Source: Helicobacter pylori NCTC 11637 = CCUG 17874 = ATCC 43504 = JCM 12093
GTDB lineage: Bacteria; Campylobacterota; Campylobacteria; Campylobacterales; Helicobacteraceae
Length of the DNA stretch: 64,000 bases
NCBI RefSeq assembly: GCF_900478295.1
Contig: NZ_LS483488.1
Location: 1,178,001 to 1,242,000 of the forward strand
Direction of reading: 5' to 3'
Part shown: one piece after another, positions 1 to 9,540 of the stretch
Numbering within the stretch: the first letter of the stretch is position 1
How the letters are laid out: each line of letters starts with the position of its first letter
Notes under the pieces: model-generated
Database searches by the model: none
Told to the model about the DNA's origin: nothing
The model's input: the letters and a program-made list of their open reading frames with translations, nothing else
Program-made: the position numbers and the translations under genes

Positions 1-1067
1 CTAAACTGGATAAAATATAAGCTGAACCTAAATAGCCTGCATAACCAAAAGTTTCTAATAGTTTTGTAGCATTATCAATGCTTTCTGTAATTTTTTCCCA
101 ATTTTCTTCAATCTCTTTGATATTCTTTTTATTAAAATTTTTTAATTCAAAAGTAGTGTCTTTACCAATGAGAAGCAAGCAAGTTTTTAACACCTGGTCT
201 TTCCCCACATTTGGAAAACCTTTATCTTTTAAAATATCCACTAGCTCATTCATTTTTTCTCTAATATTGCTTGAAAAACTTGCTGTCAAAATAGACATCA
301 ATAAATCAGAATAGCTTAACTTGACCCCGCCGCTATTGACACGGATAAAGATATTTAAAACTTTATTAAGATTTTTTTCTGTTTCTTCAAAATATGAAAT
401 GAGCTTTTCGGTGCAAAAAGCATTTTTTAGATTTTCTAGTAATGCTGACTCTTCACCACCTAAATTGTGTTCTCTCGTATAACTTACAACATTTTTTAAT
501 TCTAAAATATCCCCCACCTTAAACCACCAATGTTTTTTATCGTTTTCAGGCTTTTTGGCATGAAATTCAAACTGGTAATTGTCTTCTGGGTTGTCCATGT
601 TTGGCTGGTGTTTCAAGTTCAAATACAAACGCTTCTCTTCATAAGCGTTGGGGTCATCGTATCTAGCCCCCTTTTTCTTAAGCGTTGCCTTTAAGCCCGA
701 TATAAAGCGAGGTTAAACGCTGTTGGCCATCTAGGACAATAGACAAATCATCAACATTAATTTTTTCAACATGGATTTTTTCATTGTGGGGCTTTCGCGC
801 ATCGTAGTTTTCAATGAATTGATAAAGTTGGAAATTGAGTTTATTATTATCTTGTTCGTTACTCGTTGCTATATCTTTTCTTTGTAATTTCTAAAATAAA
901 AAAGAGCCAATAGGATAGCCCCTAAGAATGGAGTCAAAAAGTTGCTCTATCTTTTTTTCATCGGCGTTTTTGAGCCACATGTATTCACGCTGAATGTCAG
1001 GCAAAAAATAACGGACATTCAATTCATCTACCACATCTTTAATGCTCTTATCCAAAAACACACCCAT
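1..1067 (-). pseudogene. DUF262 family gene, broken, continues beyond left edge
   Basis: Translating the minus strand from the ATG at 1067 gives a DUF262 (ParB/sulfiredoxin-like fold) N-terminus with the two expected motifs, DIQREYMW near residue 25 and VLDGQQRLTSL further in (about 720-740). The frame is broken twice: an in-frame TAG at 893-891 after 58 codons, where a Trp codon would restore reading, and a one-base shift near 685-694. Past these, the homologous reading continues to base 1, so the 3' end is outside the window. A TATAAT box on the minus strand (1106-1101) and an AAGGAA upstream of the start suggest it was once expressed. DUF262 proteins act as nucleotide-dependent sensors in restriction systems such as GmrSD; whether a DUF1524 nuclease part follows cannot be seen. 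Confidence 0.75.
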
Positions 1068-1100
1068 GCGAATTTCCTTATTTTATATTATTTAGGCTGT

Positions 1101-1106
1101 ATTATA
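1101..1106 (-). promoter_or_regulatory. -10 box for the DUF262 pseudogene
   Basis: TATAAT reads on the minus strand 34 bases before the ATG at 1067. The core lies in a palindromic ATTATAAT, so a plus-strand promoter cannot be excluded. No convincing -35 box is seen, which is normal for H. pylori. Confidence 0.45.
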
Positions 1107-1129
1107 ATCAAATATTAGATTGAGCCAAC

Positions 1130-1852
1130 TCAATTTAAGATTTTTTCCACGCGCTTTTGGACCGCTTCTAAAACCAAGCAAAAAAGCCAATAAATCAAAG
1201 CGGCTTCCAAATAAATAGGCAGAAAGTCATAGCTGGCGTTCGCTTTTTGCTGCGCGATTCTAAAAACCTCTGCGATAGTTACCACAGACGCCAAAGAAGT
1301 TTCTTTAAAAAGGCTGATGAAGGTGTTACTCAGGCTTGGCGTAGCGACTTTGAGCGCTTGAAAAAAGATGACATGCCAAAAGGTTTGCAAGTAATTCAAA
1401 CCCAAACTCAAGCTTGAATCCCATTGATCTTTAGGGACAGAAAGAAAGCTCGCCCTTAAAGTCTCTGAAGCGTATGCCCCCACATTAAAAGAAAACGCAA
1501 TAATGCCTGCCGGGATTGGATCCATATAAACCCCAAGGGCGGGCAAACCATAAAACACCACCACAATTTGGACCAATAAAGGCGTGCCTCTAATGAGCGA
1601 AACATAGAAATTCACGCCCGCTAATAAAGCCTTATGAATGAAATGTTTAGGAGGCGCGATTTTAATGAGAGCCACCATAACCGCAATGAATAAGCCCAAA
1701 ATAAAAGAGATGATCGCTAAAGGCAAAGAAATGCAAAAAGCGGCTTTTAGCATGGGGTAGAAAGCCTCTAATAATAATTCCAAACGCTCCTTGCTCAAAT
1801 CTAAAGATTCAAAAAACAAAGACAGATTAGGGCTGGCTGACATCTTTTCCAA
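1130..1852 (-). CDS. yckJ: amino-acid ABC transporter permease (YckJ type)
   Basis: Inner-membrane permease of the HisM/polar amino acid ABC family, 240 aa, with several hydrophobic segments. The cytoplasmic EAA loop that docks the ATPase is recognisable around residues 127-153 (ASETLRASFLSVPKDQWDSS). The start overlaps the end of the upstream binding-protein gene by up to 26 bases, so the two are translationally coupled; a start three codons in (1843) is equally possible. No ATPase gene lies nearby, so the complex must recruit an ATP-binding subunit encoded elsewhere (inference). Substrate is not fixed by sequence; the Bacillus YckJ/YckK relatives carry cystine. Confidence 0.85.
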   Translation of the reverse strand: MEKMSASPNLSLFFESLDLSKERLELLLEAFYPMLKAAFCISLPLAIISFILGLFIAVMVALIKIAPPKHFIHKALLAGVNFYVSLIRGTPLLVQIVVVFYGLPALGVYMDPIPAGIIAFSFNVGAYASETLRASFLSVPKDQWDSSLSLGLNYLQTFWHVIFFQALKVATPSLSNTFISLFKETSLASVVTIAEVFRIAQQKANASYDFLPIYLEAALIYWLFCLVLEAVQKRVEKILN

Positions 1853-2597
1853 AAAATTGTTCGCCTAAGCGTTTTAAAACCCCTTTATCTATCAATCTTT
1901 GCATCGCTTGGTTGATAAGCTCTAAGGCTTTTTCTTGGTGCTTGTTAATAACAAAGGAAGCGCCCCCATCTTTTTCTTTGGACTCCCATGCGATTTTAAA
2001 GGGGTTGTTTTTGTGGGTGTTAAGGTAGTTTAAGATCGCTAAAGAACTATTTAAGGTCAAATCGGCTCGTTTTTGCACCACCAGCAACAAAGCTTGCGCC
2101 ATAGAATCCACCGAAACGATTTGAGCGTCGTATTTGGAAGCGATTTCCCCATAAGTGGAGCTTAAAGTGTTAGCCGCTCTCAAACCTTTAATGTCTTTGA
2201 TGTCTTTAATGCGGTTTTCATCTTTCCTAACGAGCATGATCGTGCCTGAATAGCTATAAGGCAAGCTTTTATCAAAAGCCGCTTGGCGTTTTTTAGTCGT
2301 CAAACTCACCTGGTTAGCGACCATATCAAAACGCCCCGATTTCAAACCTGTAAGCATGATATCCCATGAAGTTTCGTGGAATTTGATTTTCACGCCAAGC
2401 TCTTTAGCCAACTCCCTAGCCACTTCCACATCATAGCCGGTGAGCTTGCCTTCTTTATTATGGTAAGTGAAAGGGGGGTAAATGCCTTCTGTGCCAACGC
2501 TGATCGTTTCTTTATTAATCAGTTTTTCATACAAGCTAGAAGCGTTCAAAAAACCCCAAAAAAAGCTTATTACCAATAAAAATAAAACTTTTTTCAT
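1827..2597 (-). CDS. yckK: periplasmic amino-acid binding protein (YckK type)
   Basis: Family 3 solute-binding protein, 256 aa. The N-terminus (MKKVLFLLVISFFWGFLNAS) is a Sec signal peptide with no clear lipobox, so a soluble periplasmic protein is expected. The hallmark GKLTGYDVEVARELAKELG segment follows at about residues 50-70, and FDMVANQVSLTTKKR near residue 110 is typical of the ligand cleft. It would deliver an amino acid (cystine or glutamine-like; not decided by sequence) to the permease encoded directly downstream. It is first gene of the pair, with its own 67-bp upstream gap after alr. Confidence 0.85.
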   Translation of the reverse strand: MKKVLFLLVISFFWGFLNASSLYEKLINKETISVGTEGIYPPFTYHNKEGKLTGYDVEVARELAKELGVKIKFHETSWDIMLTGLKSGRFDMVANQVSLTTKKRQAAFDKSLPYSYSGTIMLVRKDENRIKDIKDIKGLRAANTLSSTYGEIASKYDAQIVSVDSMAQALLLVVQKRADLTLNSSLAILNYLNTHKNNPFKIAWESKEKDGGASFVINKHQEKALELINQAMQRLIDKGVLKRLGEQFFGKDVSQP

Positions 2598-2664
2598 TTT
2601 ATATTTTAATCCTAAATTTTTTCGAGCATTCTAACACAAAATAAAAATTTTGCATGGTTTGATT

Positions 2665-3798
2665 TTAAATATAAACGCGCTCCAAGCGTTTGGATAGGGT
2701 GCTGATAGTTTCATAAGCAATGGTGTTTAAAAGCACAGCGATTTCGCTTGCGTCGTTAGCCTTAGCGCTTTTATCCCCAAACAAGATGACCTCATCGCCC
2801 TCTTTAGCTTGAATATCATTGAGTTTGACAAAACACTGATCCATGCACACCTTGCCAATAAGAGGGGCTAATTGGTTATTGATCACTACTTGAATGCGAT
2901 TGCCTAAAGCGCGCGCTAACCCGTCCGCATACCCTAGAGCTAAAACGCCCACTAAAGTCTCTTCATTGGTATAAAAATGCTCGCCATAGCCAATAAATTC
3001 GCCTTTTTTAACGCTTCTGATTTGAACAATTTGCGCTTTCAAGCTGATAACATTTTTCAAGATGGTTGGGCATGATTCTTTCATTTCATTAGAGGGGTAA
3101 AAACCATAGAGCATGATACCTGGGCGATAGAGATTTAACAAACGATTTTCATTCCCGTTACACAAAGAAAGGATACCGGCGGAATTATAAGCATGGCGGT
3201 ATTGAAACTCTATTTTTTGATCCAAAAGCTGCTCTAAAAAAGCGTTAAAGGCTTTCATTTGGTTTTTAGCATGGGTTTTAATCTTAGCATCAGCGTTGCT
3301 TAAATGCGTGAATATCCCTTCCACTTCCAAGCCCTTTAAAGCGCGGATTTTTTTAATGGTTTCTATGCTTTTAAAATTAGGCTCTAAGCCCAAGCGGTGC
3401 ATGCCGGTATCAATTTTGAGATGCACTTTTAAGCGTTTTTGAGATTTTAAAGCCATTTGGGAAAAAACTTCCGCTTGTTCAAGGCTAAAAACCATAGCGC
3501 TCAAATCGTTATCAATCAGCACGGAAGCGTTAGCATTAGGGCTATAACCTAAAATCAAAATGGGGGTTTTAGGGAAATGAGAACGCAACTCTAAAGCTTC
3601 ATCTAAGGCCGCTACCCCTAAATAATTAGCCCCTTCTTGTAAGAAAATTTCGCTCGCTTTAATGGCGCCTGCCCCATAAGCGTTCGCCTTGACAACCGCC
3701 ATGATGTGGGCGTCTTTAGGGACAATGCTTTTGACTGCGCTAAAATTATGCCTTAAAGAAGCGCTATTCACTTCTACAAAACTCGCCCTTTTTAACAT
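2665..3798 (-). CDS. alr: alanine racemase, PLP-dependent
   Basis: Interconverts L- and D-alanine for peptidoglycan. 377 aa, the usual length. The PLP lysine sits in [13 protein letters not shown] at about residue 38, and the second catalytic base, a tyrosine, in the IGYGEHF motif. The start lies 6 bases after the stop of the symporter gene on the same strand. Together with the symporter, D-amino-acid dehydrogenase and RidA genes just upstream it forms a run for D-/L-alanine supply and use. Confidence 0.95.
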   Translation of the reverse strand: MLKRASFVEVNSASLRHNFSAVKSIVPKDAHIMAVVKANAYGAGAIKASEIFLQEGANYLGVAALDEALELRSHFPKTPILILGYSPNANASVLIDNDLSAMVFSLEQAEVFSQMALKSQKRLKVHLKIDTGMHRLGLEPNFKSIETIKKIRALKGLEVEGIFTHLSNADAKIKTHAKNQMKAFNAFLEQLLDQKIEFQYRHAYNSAGILSLCNGNENRLLNLYRPGIMLYGFYPSNEMKESCPTILKNVISLKAQIVQIRSVKKGEFIGYGEHFYTNEETLVGVLALGYADGLARALGNRIQVVINNQLAPLIGKVCMDQCFVKLNDIQAKEGDEVILFGDKSAKANDASEIAVLLNTIAYETISTLSKRLERVYI

Positions 3799-3804
3799 GC
3801 CATC

Positions 3805-5157
3805 TTACTTGTTAGAATGCTTGCTAAAATACCAGCGCGTTTCTGAAGAAACCACCTTATGCAATAAAATCAAAGCGATTAAATTAGGGATAGCCATAAG
3901 CCCGTTAGAAAGATCCGCTAAATTCCACACAAAATCAATTTTAGCCATAGCCCCCACCATCACGCTCGCTAAAAAGATCAAGCGGTAATATTTCACTTTT
4001 TTTTCACCAAAGGCGTATTCAGTGCATTTTTCCCCATAATAAGCCCAACCAATAATCGTAGAGTAGGCAAAAAAGATCATGGTCAAAAAAATCACCACCG
4101 TCCCTAACGAGCCTAGAAAATACTCCGTGCTTTTTAGAGTGAGCAAATTAGCGCTTAATTTTTCCCCATTAGGGAGCAAGGTGTTGTATTCTGGCGCCAT
4201 TAAGATCACGCTCGCTGTTGCCGAACACACTATTAAAGTTACAATAAAAGTTTGGAGCATGGACACTAAGGCTTGACGCACCGGGTGGCGCGTTTGAGCG
4301 CTTGCAGCAATAATGGCTGAACTCCCCAACCCCGCTTCATTAGAATACAACCCTCTAGCCACGCCCGTTTTTATCATCGTCGCTACCAACGCACCACTCG
4401 CTCCGCCCACAACGGGTTTAGGGTTAAAGGCTTCTTCAAAAATGAGTTTGATCGCTTGAATGGCTAAATCAAAATGGCTAACAATAATATAAATAATAGC
4501 GATCAAGTATAAAAGCACCATAATAGGAGCTAAGTAAGAAGTGAATTTACCAATGGATTTAATCCCCCCAATAACAATGAAAGCGGTTAAAATCGTGAGC
4601 AATAAACCTGAAACCCAAGTGGGAAAGTTCGCTTGTTCGCTCAAAATGGAAGAAACCGCATTAGATTGCGTCATGTTACCGGTGCCAATGCTTGCAATAA
4701 TCGTAAAAATCGCAAACGCCATGGCGAGTTTGGGCATGTTAAGGCCGTTTTTGATGTAATACATAGGCCCTCCGTTGTATCCAAACGCCCCTTTTTCCCG
4801 GTATTTCACCGCTAAAATCCCCTCAGAATACTTAGTCGCCATGCCAACAAGCCCAGTAACCCACATCCAAAACACCGCTCCTGGCCCTGCAATGCTGATA
4901 GCAGTCGCTACGCCTACGATACTCCCAATGCCTACAGTCGCTCCTAAAGAGAGCATGAGAGCAGAAAATTGCGAAATGTCGCCCTTAGATTGGGACTCTT
5001 TGTCAAAAAGGATTTTGATCGCATAAAAGATCTTACTGAATTGCAAACCCCTAAGATAAAAGGTTAAAAACAAGCCGGTGCCTACTAATAAAATTTGCAT
5101 GGGAATCCCCCACACCAAATTAGATAACGAACGCACCACCGAATCAATCGTTTCCAT
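3805..5157 (-). CDS. sodium:alanine symporter (AGCS family)
   Basis: Multi-spanning inner-membrane protein of 450 aa, family AGCS (alanine or glycine:cation symporter, DagA-like). Family features visible are the GATVGIGSIVGVATAISIAG stretch near residue 72 and GYNGGPMYYI near residue 125. It should take up alanine (D- or L-) with sodium. It sits between alr (6-bp gap) and dadA (40-bp gap), which supports alanine as substrate. Older H. pylori annotation calls it dagA. Confidence 0.9.
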   Translation of the reverse strand: METIDSVVRSLSNLVWGIPMQILLVGTGLFLTFYLRGLQFSKIFYAIKILFDKESQSKGDISQFSALMLSLGATVGIGSIVGVATAISIAGPGAVFWMWVTGLVGMATKYSEGILAVKYREKGAFGYNGGPMYYIKNGLNMPKLAMAFAIFTIIASIGTGNMTQSNAVSSILSEQANFPTWVSGLLLTILTAFIVIGGIKSIGKFTSYLAPIMVLLYLIAIIYIIVSHFDLAIQAIKLIFEEAFNPKPVVGGASGALVATMIKTGVARGLYSNEAGLGSSAIIAASAQTRHPVRQALVSMLQTFIVTLIVCSATASVILMAPEYNTLLPNGEKLSANLLTLKSTEYFLGSLGTVVIFLTMIFFAYSTIIGWAYYGEKCTEYAFGEKKVKYYRLIFLASVMVGAMAKIDFVWNLADLSNGLMAIPNLIALILLHKVVSSETRWYFSKHSNK

Positions 5158-5197
5158 AAAAACTCCTTAATAAACTAGGGGTTAAAAAAGAAATCCC

Positions 5198-6430
5198 TTA
5201 ATCCCTAAAAAATGCAGAAAAAAGCATAATATCGGCATTTTTTTCATTCGCTCCGTCTTGGCTTAAATTGGCGATGATTTTACCAATGGCCGGGCCAAAA
5301 GTGATGCCAAGCCACCCCAGCCCTGTCGCATGGATTAAGTTTTTATAGCGTTTGTCATAGCCCAAATAAGGAATATCATTAGGGGTTAAGGGTCTGAAAC
5401 CGCACCACTCTATGGCGTCTTTCATTTCAAAAGGCTGCGTGAAAGCGGCTAAATTCTTTTTCATGTTAGCGATTTGCTCTTTATCAATGAGGGCGTTGTT
5501 GGTGTTTAATTCCAGTTTAGAGGTGATCCTAACGGTGTCTCTTCGTGGGGTCATTGCCATGAAAATATCCGCAAATAAAGAAGAAGTCTTGGGTTTTAAT
5601 TCTTCAGGCATTTTAAAGGTGATGCTATAGCCTTTAGCCCCCATCATTAAAAAATCGTTTTTGGTTTTTTTAATGAGAGTGGGGTTAGCCCCAGTGGCCA
5701 GAATGATTGTTTCTGCTTGGATTTTTTCCTTGTGCGTGATAACGCCCTCAATAAGGTTGTTTTTAAACTCAAAATCGATCACTTCTTCATTATAAAGGAA
5801 CTCCACGCCAACATTTTGTAGATATTCTTGTAAAGAGCGCATCACTTCGCCCGGATCCACATGCGCGTTTTCGGTCAAAAGCACGCTCCCACAGATATTG
5901 TCATTAACAACGGGCATGTATTCTTTGGTTTCTTTCACACTAAGGATTTTATAAGCGCCGCTGTCATCACAAGTTTTAAGCTTTTTTTCAAAGCTTTCTT
6001 CTAGAGTGTAGATCATTAAAAGCCCGTCTTCTTTATACCAAAAATCCATGCCATCTTTTAGCATTTGATGATACATATCAATACTCAGCCACCCGTAGCG
6101 TTCAAACAACGCCATGGTGCGGTGCGTGGATTTGGCGTTCGCGCTTTTCATAAACTTTAAAATCCATTGATAGAGCTTTAAATTAAGCCCAAAATGGAAT
6201 TTTAAAGGGGCTTGGTTTTTGAGCATGAGTTTTAAGGTGTCTAACACCACACCAGGGCATGAGAGCGGGGCTTTTTTAAACGCAGAAATGAGCCCGGCAT
6301 TCCCAAAAGAAGTGCCGTTTTTGCCATCGCTTTTTTCAATCACGCAAACCTTATGCCCTAATTTATGCATAGAATACGCGCAAGAAAGCCCCACAATCCC
6401 ACCGCCTATGACCACGACTTCTTTTTTCAT
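5198..6430 (-). CDS. dadA: D-amino-acid dehydrogenase, FAD-dependent
   Basis: 410-aa flavoprotein of the DAO/DadA family. The FAD-binding Rossmann motif VVIGGGIVGLSCAY is at residues 6-19, and the C-terminal GLGWLGITFGPAIGKIIANL motif is where these enzymes close the FAD site. It deaminates D-amino acids, chiefly D-alanine, to keto acids at the inner face of the membrane and passes electrons to the respiratory chain. The imine produced is the known substrate of RidA proteins, and a ridA gene lies immediately upstream with 21 bases between them. Confidence 0.92.
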   Translation of the reverse strand: MKKEVVVIGGGIVGLSCAYSMHKLGHKVCVIEKSDGKNGTSFGNAGLISAFKKAPLSCPGVVLDTLKLMLKNQAPLKFHFGLNLKLYQWILKFMKSANAKSTHRTMALFERYGWLSIDMYHQMLKDGMDFWYKEDGLLMIYTLEESFEKKLKTCDDSGAYKILSVKETKEYMPVVNDNICGSVLLTENAHVDPGEVMRSLQEYLQNVGVEFLYNEEVIDFEFKNNLIEGVITHKEKIQAETIILATGANPTLIKKTKNDFLMMGAKGYSITFKMPEELKPKTSSLFADIFMAMTPRRDTVRITSKLELNTNNALIDKEQIANMKKNLAAFTQPFEMKDAIEWCGFRPLTPNDIPYLGYDKRYKNLIHATGLGWLGITFGPAIGKIIANLSQDGANEKNADIMLFSAFFRD

Positions 6431-6451
6431 GCTGATAGCCCCTTTAATAAA

Positions 6452-6829
6452 TTACCTAATGGCTATCGCTTCAATTTCTACTAAAGCGTCTTTAGGCAGT
6501 TTAGCCACTTGAAAGGTCGCTCTAGCCGGATAAGGCTCTTTAAAATAACTCCCATAAATTCCATTCACCACCGAAAAATCGTCTAAACTTTTCAATAAAA
6601 TAGTCGTTTTAACCACGCTATCCATCCCTAACCCTGCTTCTTTTAAAATCGCTTTGATATTTTCCATTGACTGTGTGGTTTGAGAGTGAATGTCTGCGCC
6701 TTTAAATTCGCCGGTGCTCGCATCAATGCCTAATTGCCCAGAGACAAAAACAAGATCGTTAGTGGCGATAGCTTGAGAATAAGGACCTATCGCTTTTGGG
6801 GCTAGTGTTGAATGAATGACTTCTTTCAT
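6452..6829 (-). CDS. ridA: RidA family enamine/imine deaminase
   Basis: 125 aa, full length for the YjgF/YER057c/UK114 family. The substrate arginine lies in [20 protein letters not shown] (about residues 103-122), and the N-terminal [12 protein letters not shown] signature is present. RidA trimers hydrolyse reactive enamines/imines released by PLP enzymes and amino-acid oxidases. As first gene of the ridA-dadA-symporter-alr run it would clear the imine made by DadA (inference from context). A TAGGAG-type ribosome site precedes the ATG. Confidence 0.93.
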   Translation of the reverse strand: MKEVIHSTLAPKAIGPYSQAIATNDLVFVSGQLGIDASTGEFKGADIHSQTTQSMENIKAILKEAGLGMDSVVKTTILLKSLDDFSVVNGIYGSYFKEPYPARATFQVAKLPKDALVEIEAIAIR

Positions 6830-7144
6830 GATTGAAACTCCTATGGTGATGTGTCATGCCAACTATTATTATGCAATCAAATTAAAAAGAAATAAAAAAT
6901 GAGCGCAAAACGCCATGAATTTTCATCTTATTATAAGGTATTGTATATTTTTTACCCATATTTAGAAATTCTTAAACGGGTTTTGTTTGAATGGAAACTC
7001 AAAACATTATTGTTCATTTTTTAAATAAAAGGGGTTTTAGCTGTTTTTGATTGGTTTTAAAATCAGTTTTGAAATTTTTCATAAGCCCTTGACTTTTATT
7101 ATTGAGTTTAGATACAATAACAATTGTCTTTTTGAATAAAGAGT
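6830..7144. other. intergenic region before the tRNA array
   Basis: No gene seen. It contains the start signals of ridA on the minus strand and the tRNA promoter on the plus strand. The open frame running through 7014-7220 on the minus strand crosses the tRNA and is not a gene. Confidence 0.6.
7089..7118 (+). promoter_or_regulatory. promoter of the tRNA array
   Basis: TTGACT at 7089-7094 and TACAAT at 7113-7118 are separated by 18 bases, a good housekeeping promoter and one of the few here with a recognisable -35. The tRNA-Gly begins 27 bases after the -10 box. Confidence 0.7.
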
Positions 7145-7219
7145 GCGGGAATAGCTCAGTGGTAGAGCACGACCTTGCCAAGGTCGGGGCCGCGGGTTCG
7201 ATCCCCGTTTCCCGCTCCA
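7145..7219 (+). tRNA. tRNA-Gly (anticodon GCC)
   Basis: Full cloverleaf with CCA encoded. Acceptor GCGGGA pairs with TCCCGC at the 3' end, the anticodon loop reads CTTGCCAAG and the T loop GGTTCGATCC. First of four tRNAs in the same direction. Confidence 0.97.
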
Positions 7220-7276
7220 TATTTTGATTTAACTTCTAGAGCATGGTTTCTATTTAGTTAGTTTACCCATTAGTTT

Positions 7277-7363
7277 GCCCAGGTGGTGGAATTGGTAGAC
7301 ACAAGGGACTTAAAATCCCTCGGTAGCAATACCGTGCCGGTTCAAGTCCGGCTTTGGGCACCA
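7277..7363 (+). tRNA. tRNA-Leu (anticodon TAA)
   Basis: Class II tRNA with long variable arm. Acceptor GCCCAGG pairs with the 3' CTTTGGGCA region, the anticodon loop is ACTTAAAAT, and the GGTTCAAGTCC T arm and encoded CCA are present. Confidence 0.97.
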
Positions 7364-7436
7364 TCATTGCAAATTAAACCAAATTAAACATGGTTTGATT
7401 TTGTTATCTCAATAGATGTGCTATTGTTAAATTTAA

Positions 7437-7511
7437 GGCGACATAGCCAAGTGGTAAGGCATGGGTCTGCAAAACCTTGATTCCCCGGTTCGAATCCGGG
7501 TGTCGCCTCCA
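7437..7511 (+). tRNA. tRNA-Cys (anticodon GCA)
   Basis: Acceptor GGCGACA pairs with TGTCGCC, the anticodon loop is TCTGCAAAA, the T arm GGTTCGAATCC, and CCA is encoded. Third of the array. Confidence 0.97.
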
Positions 7512-7558
7512 TATTGTAGTCATTTAGGGACTTTTGTAAGGGACTTTTATGAAAATAG

Positions 7559-7646
7559 CGGGAGATGGCTGAGTGGTTGAAAGCGGCGGTCTTGAAAACC
7601 GTTGAGGGTCATACCTCCGGGGGTTCGAATCCCTCTCTCCCGGCCA
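7559..7646 (+). tRNA. tRNA-Ser (anticodon TGA)
   Basis: Class II tRNA. Acceptor CGGGAGA pairs with TCTCCCG, the anticodon loop is TCTTGAAAA, the variable arm is long and CCA is encoded. Last of the array. Confidence 0.96.
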
Positions 7647-7771
7647 CTTGATTAAAATCTTTTAAGCGATTTGTTTTGGCAAATTCATCTCTTCTTTTAA
7701 CAAAGAATTTTGTGAATATTGATTGTCTCTTTTAATTGAAATTTAAAGATTAGTTTAAAGGATTTTATTCG

Positions 7772-9262
7772 GTGGGATTGTCAGCGTTAAGCCTTATCGT
7801 TCCTTTTAGCGTTATTTTAATGGTGGTTTTCACTAAAAGAGTCGCACTCTCGTTGTTTGTAGGCATTTTAGTGAGCGCTGTTTTAATGCATTCGTTACAC
7901 CTTTCTCAACTTGTAGAATATATTTATCATAAAATCACTTCCGTTTTTTACACTTACGAGCCAGAAAAAGGGCTTCATTTCAATCTTTCCAACCTCTATG
8001 TTTTTGGGTTTTTAATCTTTTTAGGCGTCTTAAGCCAAGTGATTTTAAAATCCGGTAGCGTGCAAAACTTTGTCAAAAAAGCTAAAAAATATTCTAAAAA
8101 CGCCAAAACCCCTGAATTTATCGCCTTTTTTTCAGGCATTATTATTTTTGTAGATGATTATTTTAACGCCCTAACCGTGGGGCAAATCTCAAAATCTTTA
8201 AACGACGCTCATAACTCCACACGAGAACGCTTGGCTTATATCATAGATTCCACTTCAGCGCCGGTGTGCTTATTAGTCCCTATTTCTAGCTGGGGGGCGT
8301 ATATTATGGGGATCATGAATAACGACAGCTCGCCCTTATTAAAAGATAGTTTTTCGGTGCTTGTGCAAAGCTTAAGCAGTAATTATTATGCGATTTTTGC
8401 GCTCATTGCGGTGTTTCTCACCATTTTATGGCAAATCAACCTCCCTAGCATGAGGAAGTATCAAAACATAGGCGTGAAGGATTTTTATAGCGAACAAGAA
8501 GAAGGCTATTCAAAACTAGCCCCCTTAAGCCTGTTACCCCTTTCTATTTTATTATTGATCGTGTCCATTTCATCATTGATTTTTTATACAGGAGTGGTCT
8601 TAAAAAACACTGATGCGAGTTTTTCGCTCTTTTATGGGGGGCTGTTTTCGCTCATTGTTACTTATCTTTTAGCTTATAAGTTTTTAGAAAAAGGGAGCTT
8701 TTTTAAACTCATGTTGGATGGCTTTAAGAGTGTGGGGCCAGCGATACTAGTCTTAACGCTCGCTTGGGCTATCGGGCCTGTGATTAGAGATGACGCTCAA
8801 ACAGGGATTTACTTGGCCCACATCAGCAAGGGATTTTTAAATAGTGGGGGAGGCGTGTATATGCCTTTAATCTTTTTTTTAATCTCTGGGTTTATCGCTT
8901 TTTCTACCGGCACAAGCTGGGGAGCGTTTGCAATCATGCTGCCCATTGGAGCGGGCATGGCCAATGAAAGCGATATTATTTTGATTGTTTCAGCGATCCT
9001 CTCAGGCGCGGTTTATGGCGATCACACAAGCCCCATTTCTGACACGACTATATTATCGGCTGCAGGGGCAGGGTGTTCGGTGCAAAGCCATTTCATCACA
9101 CAACTCCCTTATGCGACTATTGCGATGCTTTGCAGCGCGGTGAGTTTAGGGGTGGCAAGTTTTATGCATTCGCGCTCGCTCGCTCTTGTAATCGGTGTGG
9201 CTTTGCTTGTGGGGGTGTTTTATCTTTTAAAAAAATTTTATGGTGAAAATCTAAAAACTTGA
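7772..9262 (+). CDS. NhaC-type Na+/H+ antiporter family protein
   Basis: 496-aa integral membrane protein with about 11-12 hydrophobic segments. The charged membrane motif IIIFVDDYFNALTVG near residue 125 and the later SGFIAFSTGTSWGAFAIMLP with YGDHTSPISDTT (about 375-425) mark the Na+/H+ antiporter (NhaC-like) family. Likely an inner-membrane exchanger for sodium or a carboxylate; the substrate is not certain. The only suitable start is GTG at 7772. It lies 126 bp after the tRNA array and may be its own transcription unit. Confidence 0.85.
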   Translation: MGLSALSLIVPFSVILMVVFTKRVALSLFVGILVSAVLMHSLHLSQLVEYIYHKITSVFYTYEPEKGLHFNLSNLYVFGFLIFLGVLSQVILKSGSVQNFVKKAKKYSKNAKTPEFIAFFSGIIIFVDDYFNALTVGQISKSLNDAHNSTRERLAYIIDSTSAPVCLLVPISSWGAYIMGIMNNDSSPLLKDSFSVLVQSLSSNYYAIFALIAVFLTILWQINLPSMRKYQNIGVKDFYSEQEEGYSKLAPLSLLPLSILLLIVSISSLIFYTGVVLKNTDASFSLFYGGLFSLIVTYLLAYKFLEKGSFFKLMLDGFKSVGPAILVLTLAWAIGPVIRDDAQTGIYLAHISKGFLNSGGGVYMPLIFFLISGFIAFSTGTSWGAFAIMLPIGAGMANESDIILIVSAILSGAVYGDHTSPISDTTILSAAGAGCSVQSHFITQLPYATIAMLCSAVSLGVASFMHSRSLALVIGVALLVGVFYLLKKFYGENLKT

Positions 9263-9540
9263 ATATTGATTGAAGAAGCTTAAAAATCCCATTTTTTAAA
9301 ATTAAAATAAGGTTTTAGCGATCCCTATTGGATTAAAAAAGAGTTATTCCATTATCAATCAATTAAAAAAGGTTATTCAAAAATAACCATACAATTATAA
9401 AAATCTTCACAAATCTCTAAAGAGTAACGCTTTTTAAAAAAATACATTTTTTTTAATTTTTTAATCAATCGTTAAGGTGTTTTAAGTTAAATTTCCTTAT
9501 CTGTTAAACATGCGGATAATGTTATATCTTAAGGAAAGAA
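9263..9540. other. AT-rich intergenic region with hairpin
   Basis: No gene seen. A perfect 7-bp stem (GGTTATT/AATAACC, 9371-9388) with a 4-base loop may end the antiporter transcript, although it lies ~110 bases past the stop and lacks a following T run. Confidence 0.4.

Noticed and set aside
7014-7220. 68-codon minus-strand frame
   Set aside because: It runs through tRNA-Gly; its translation reflects the tRNA complement.
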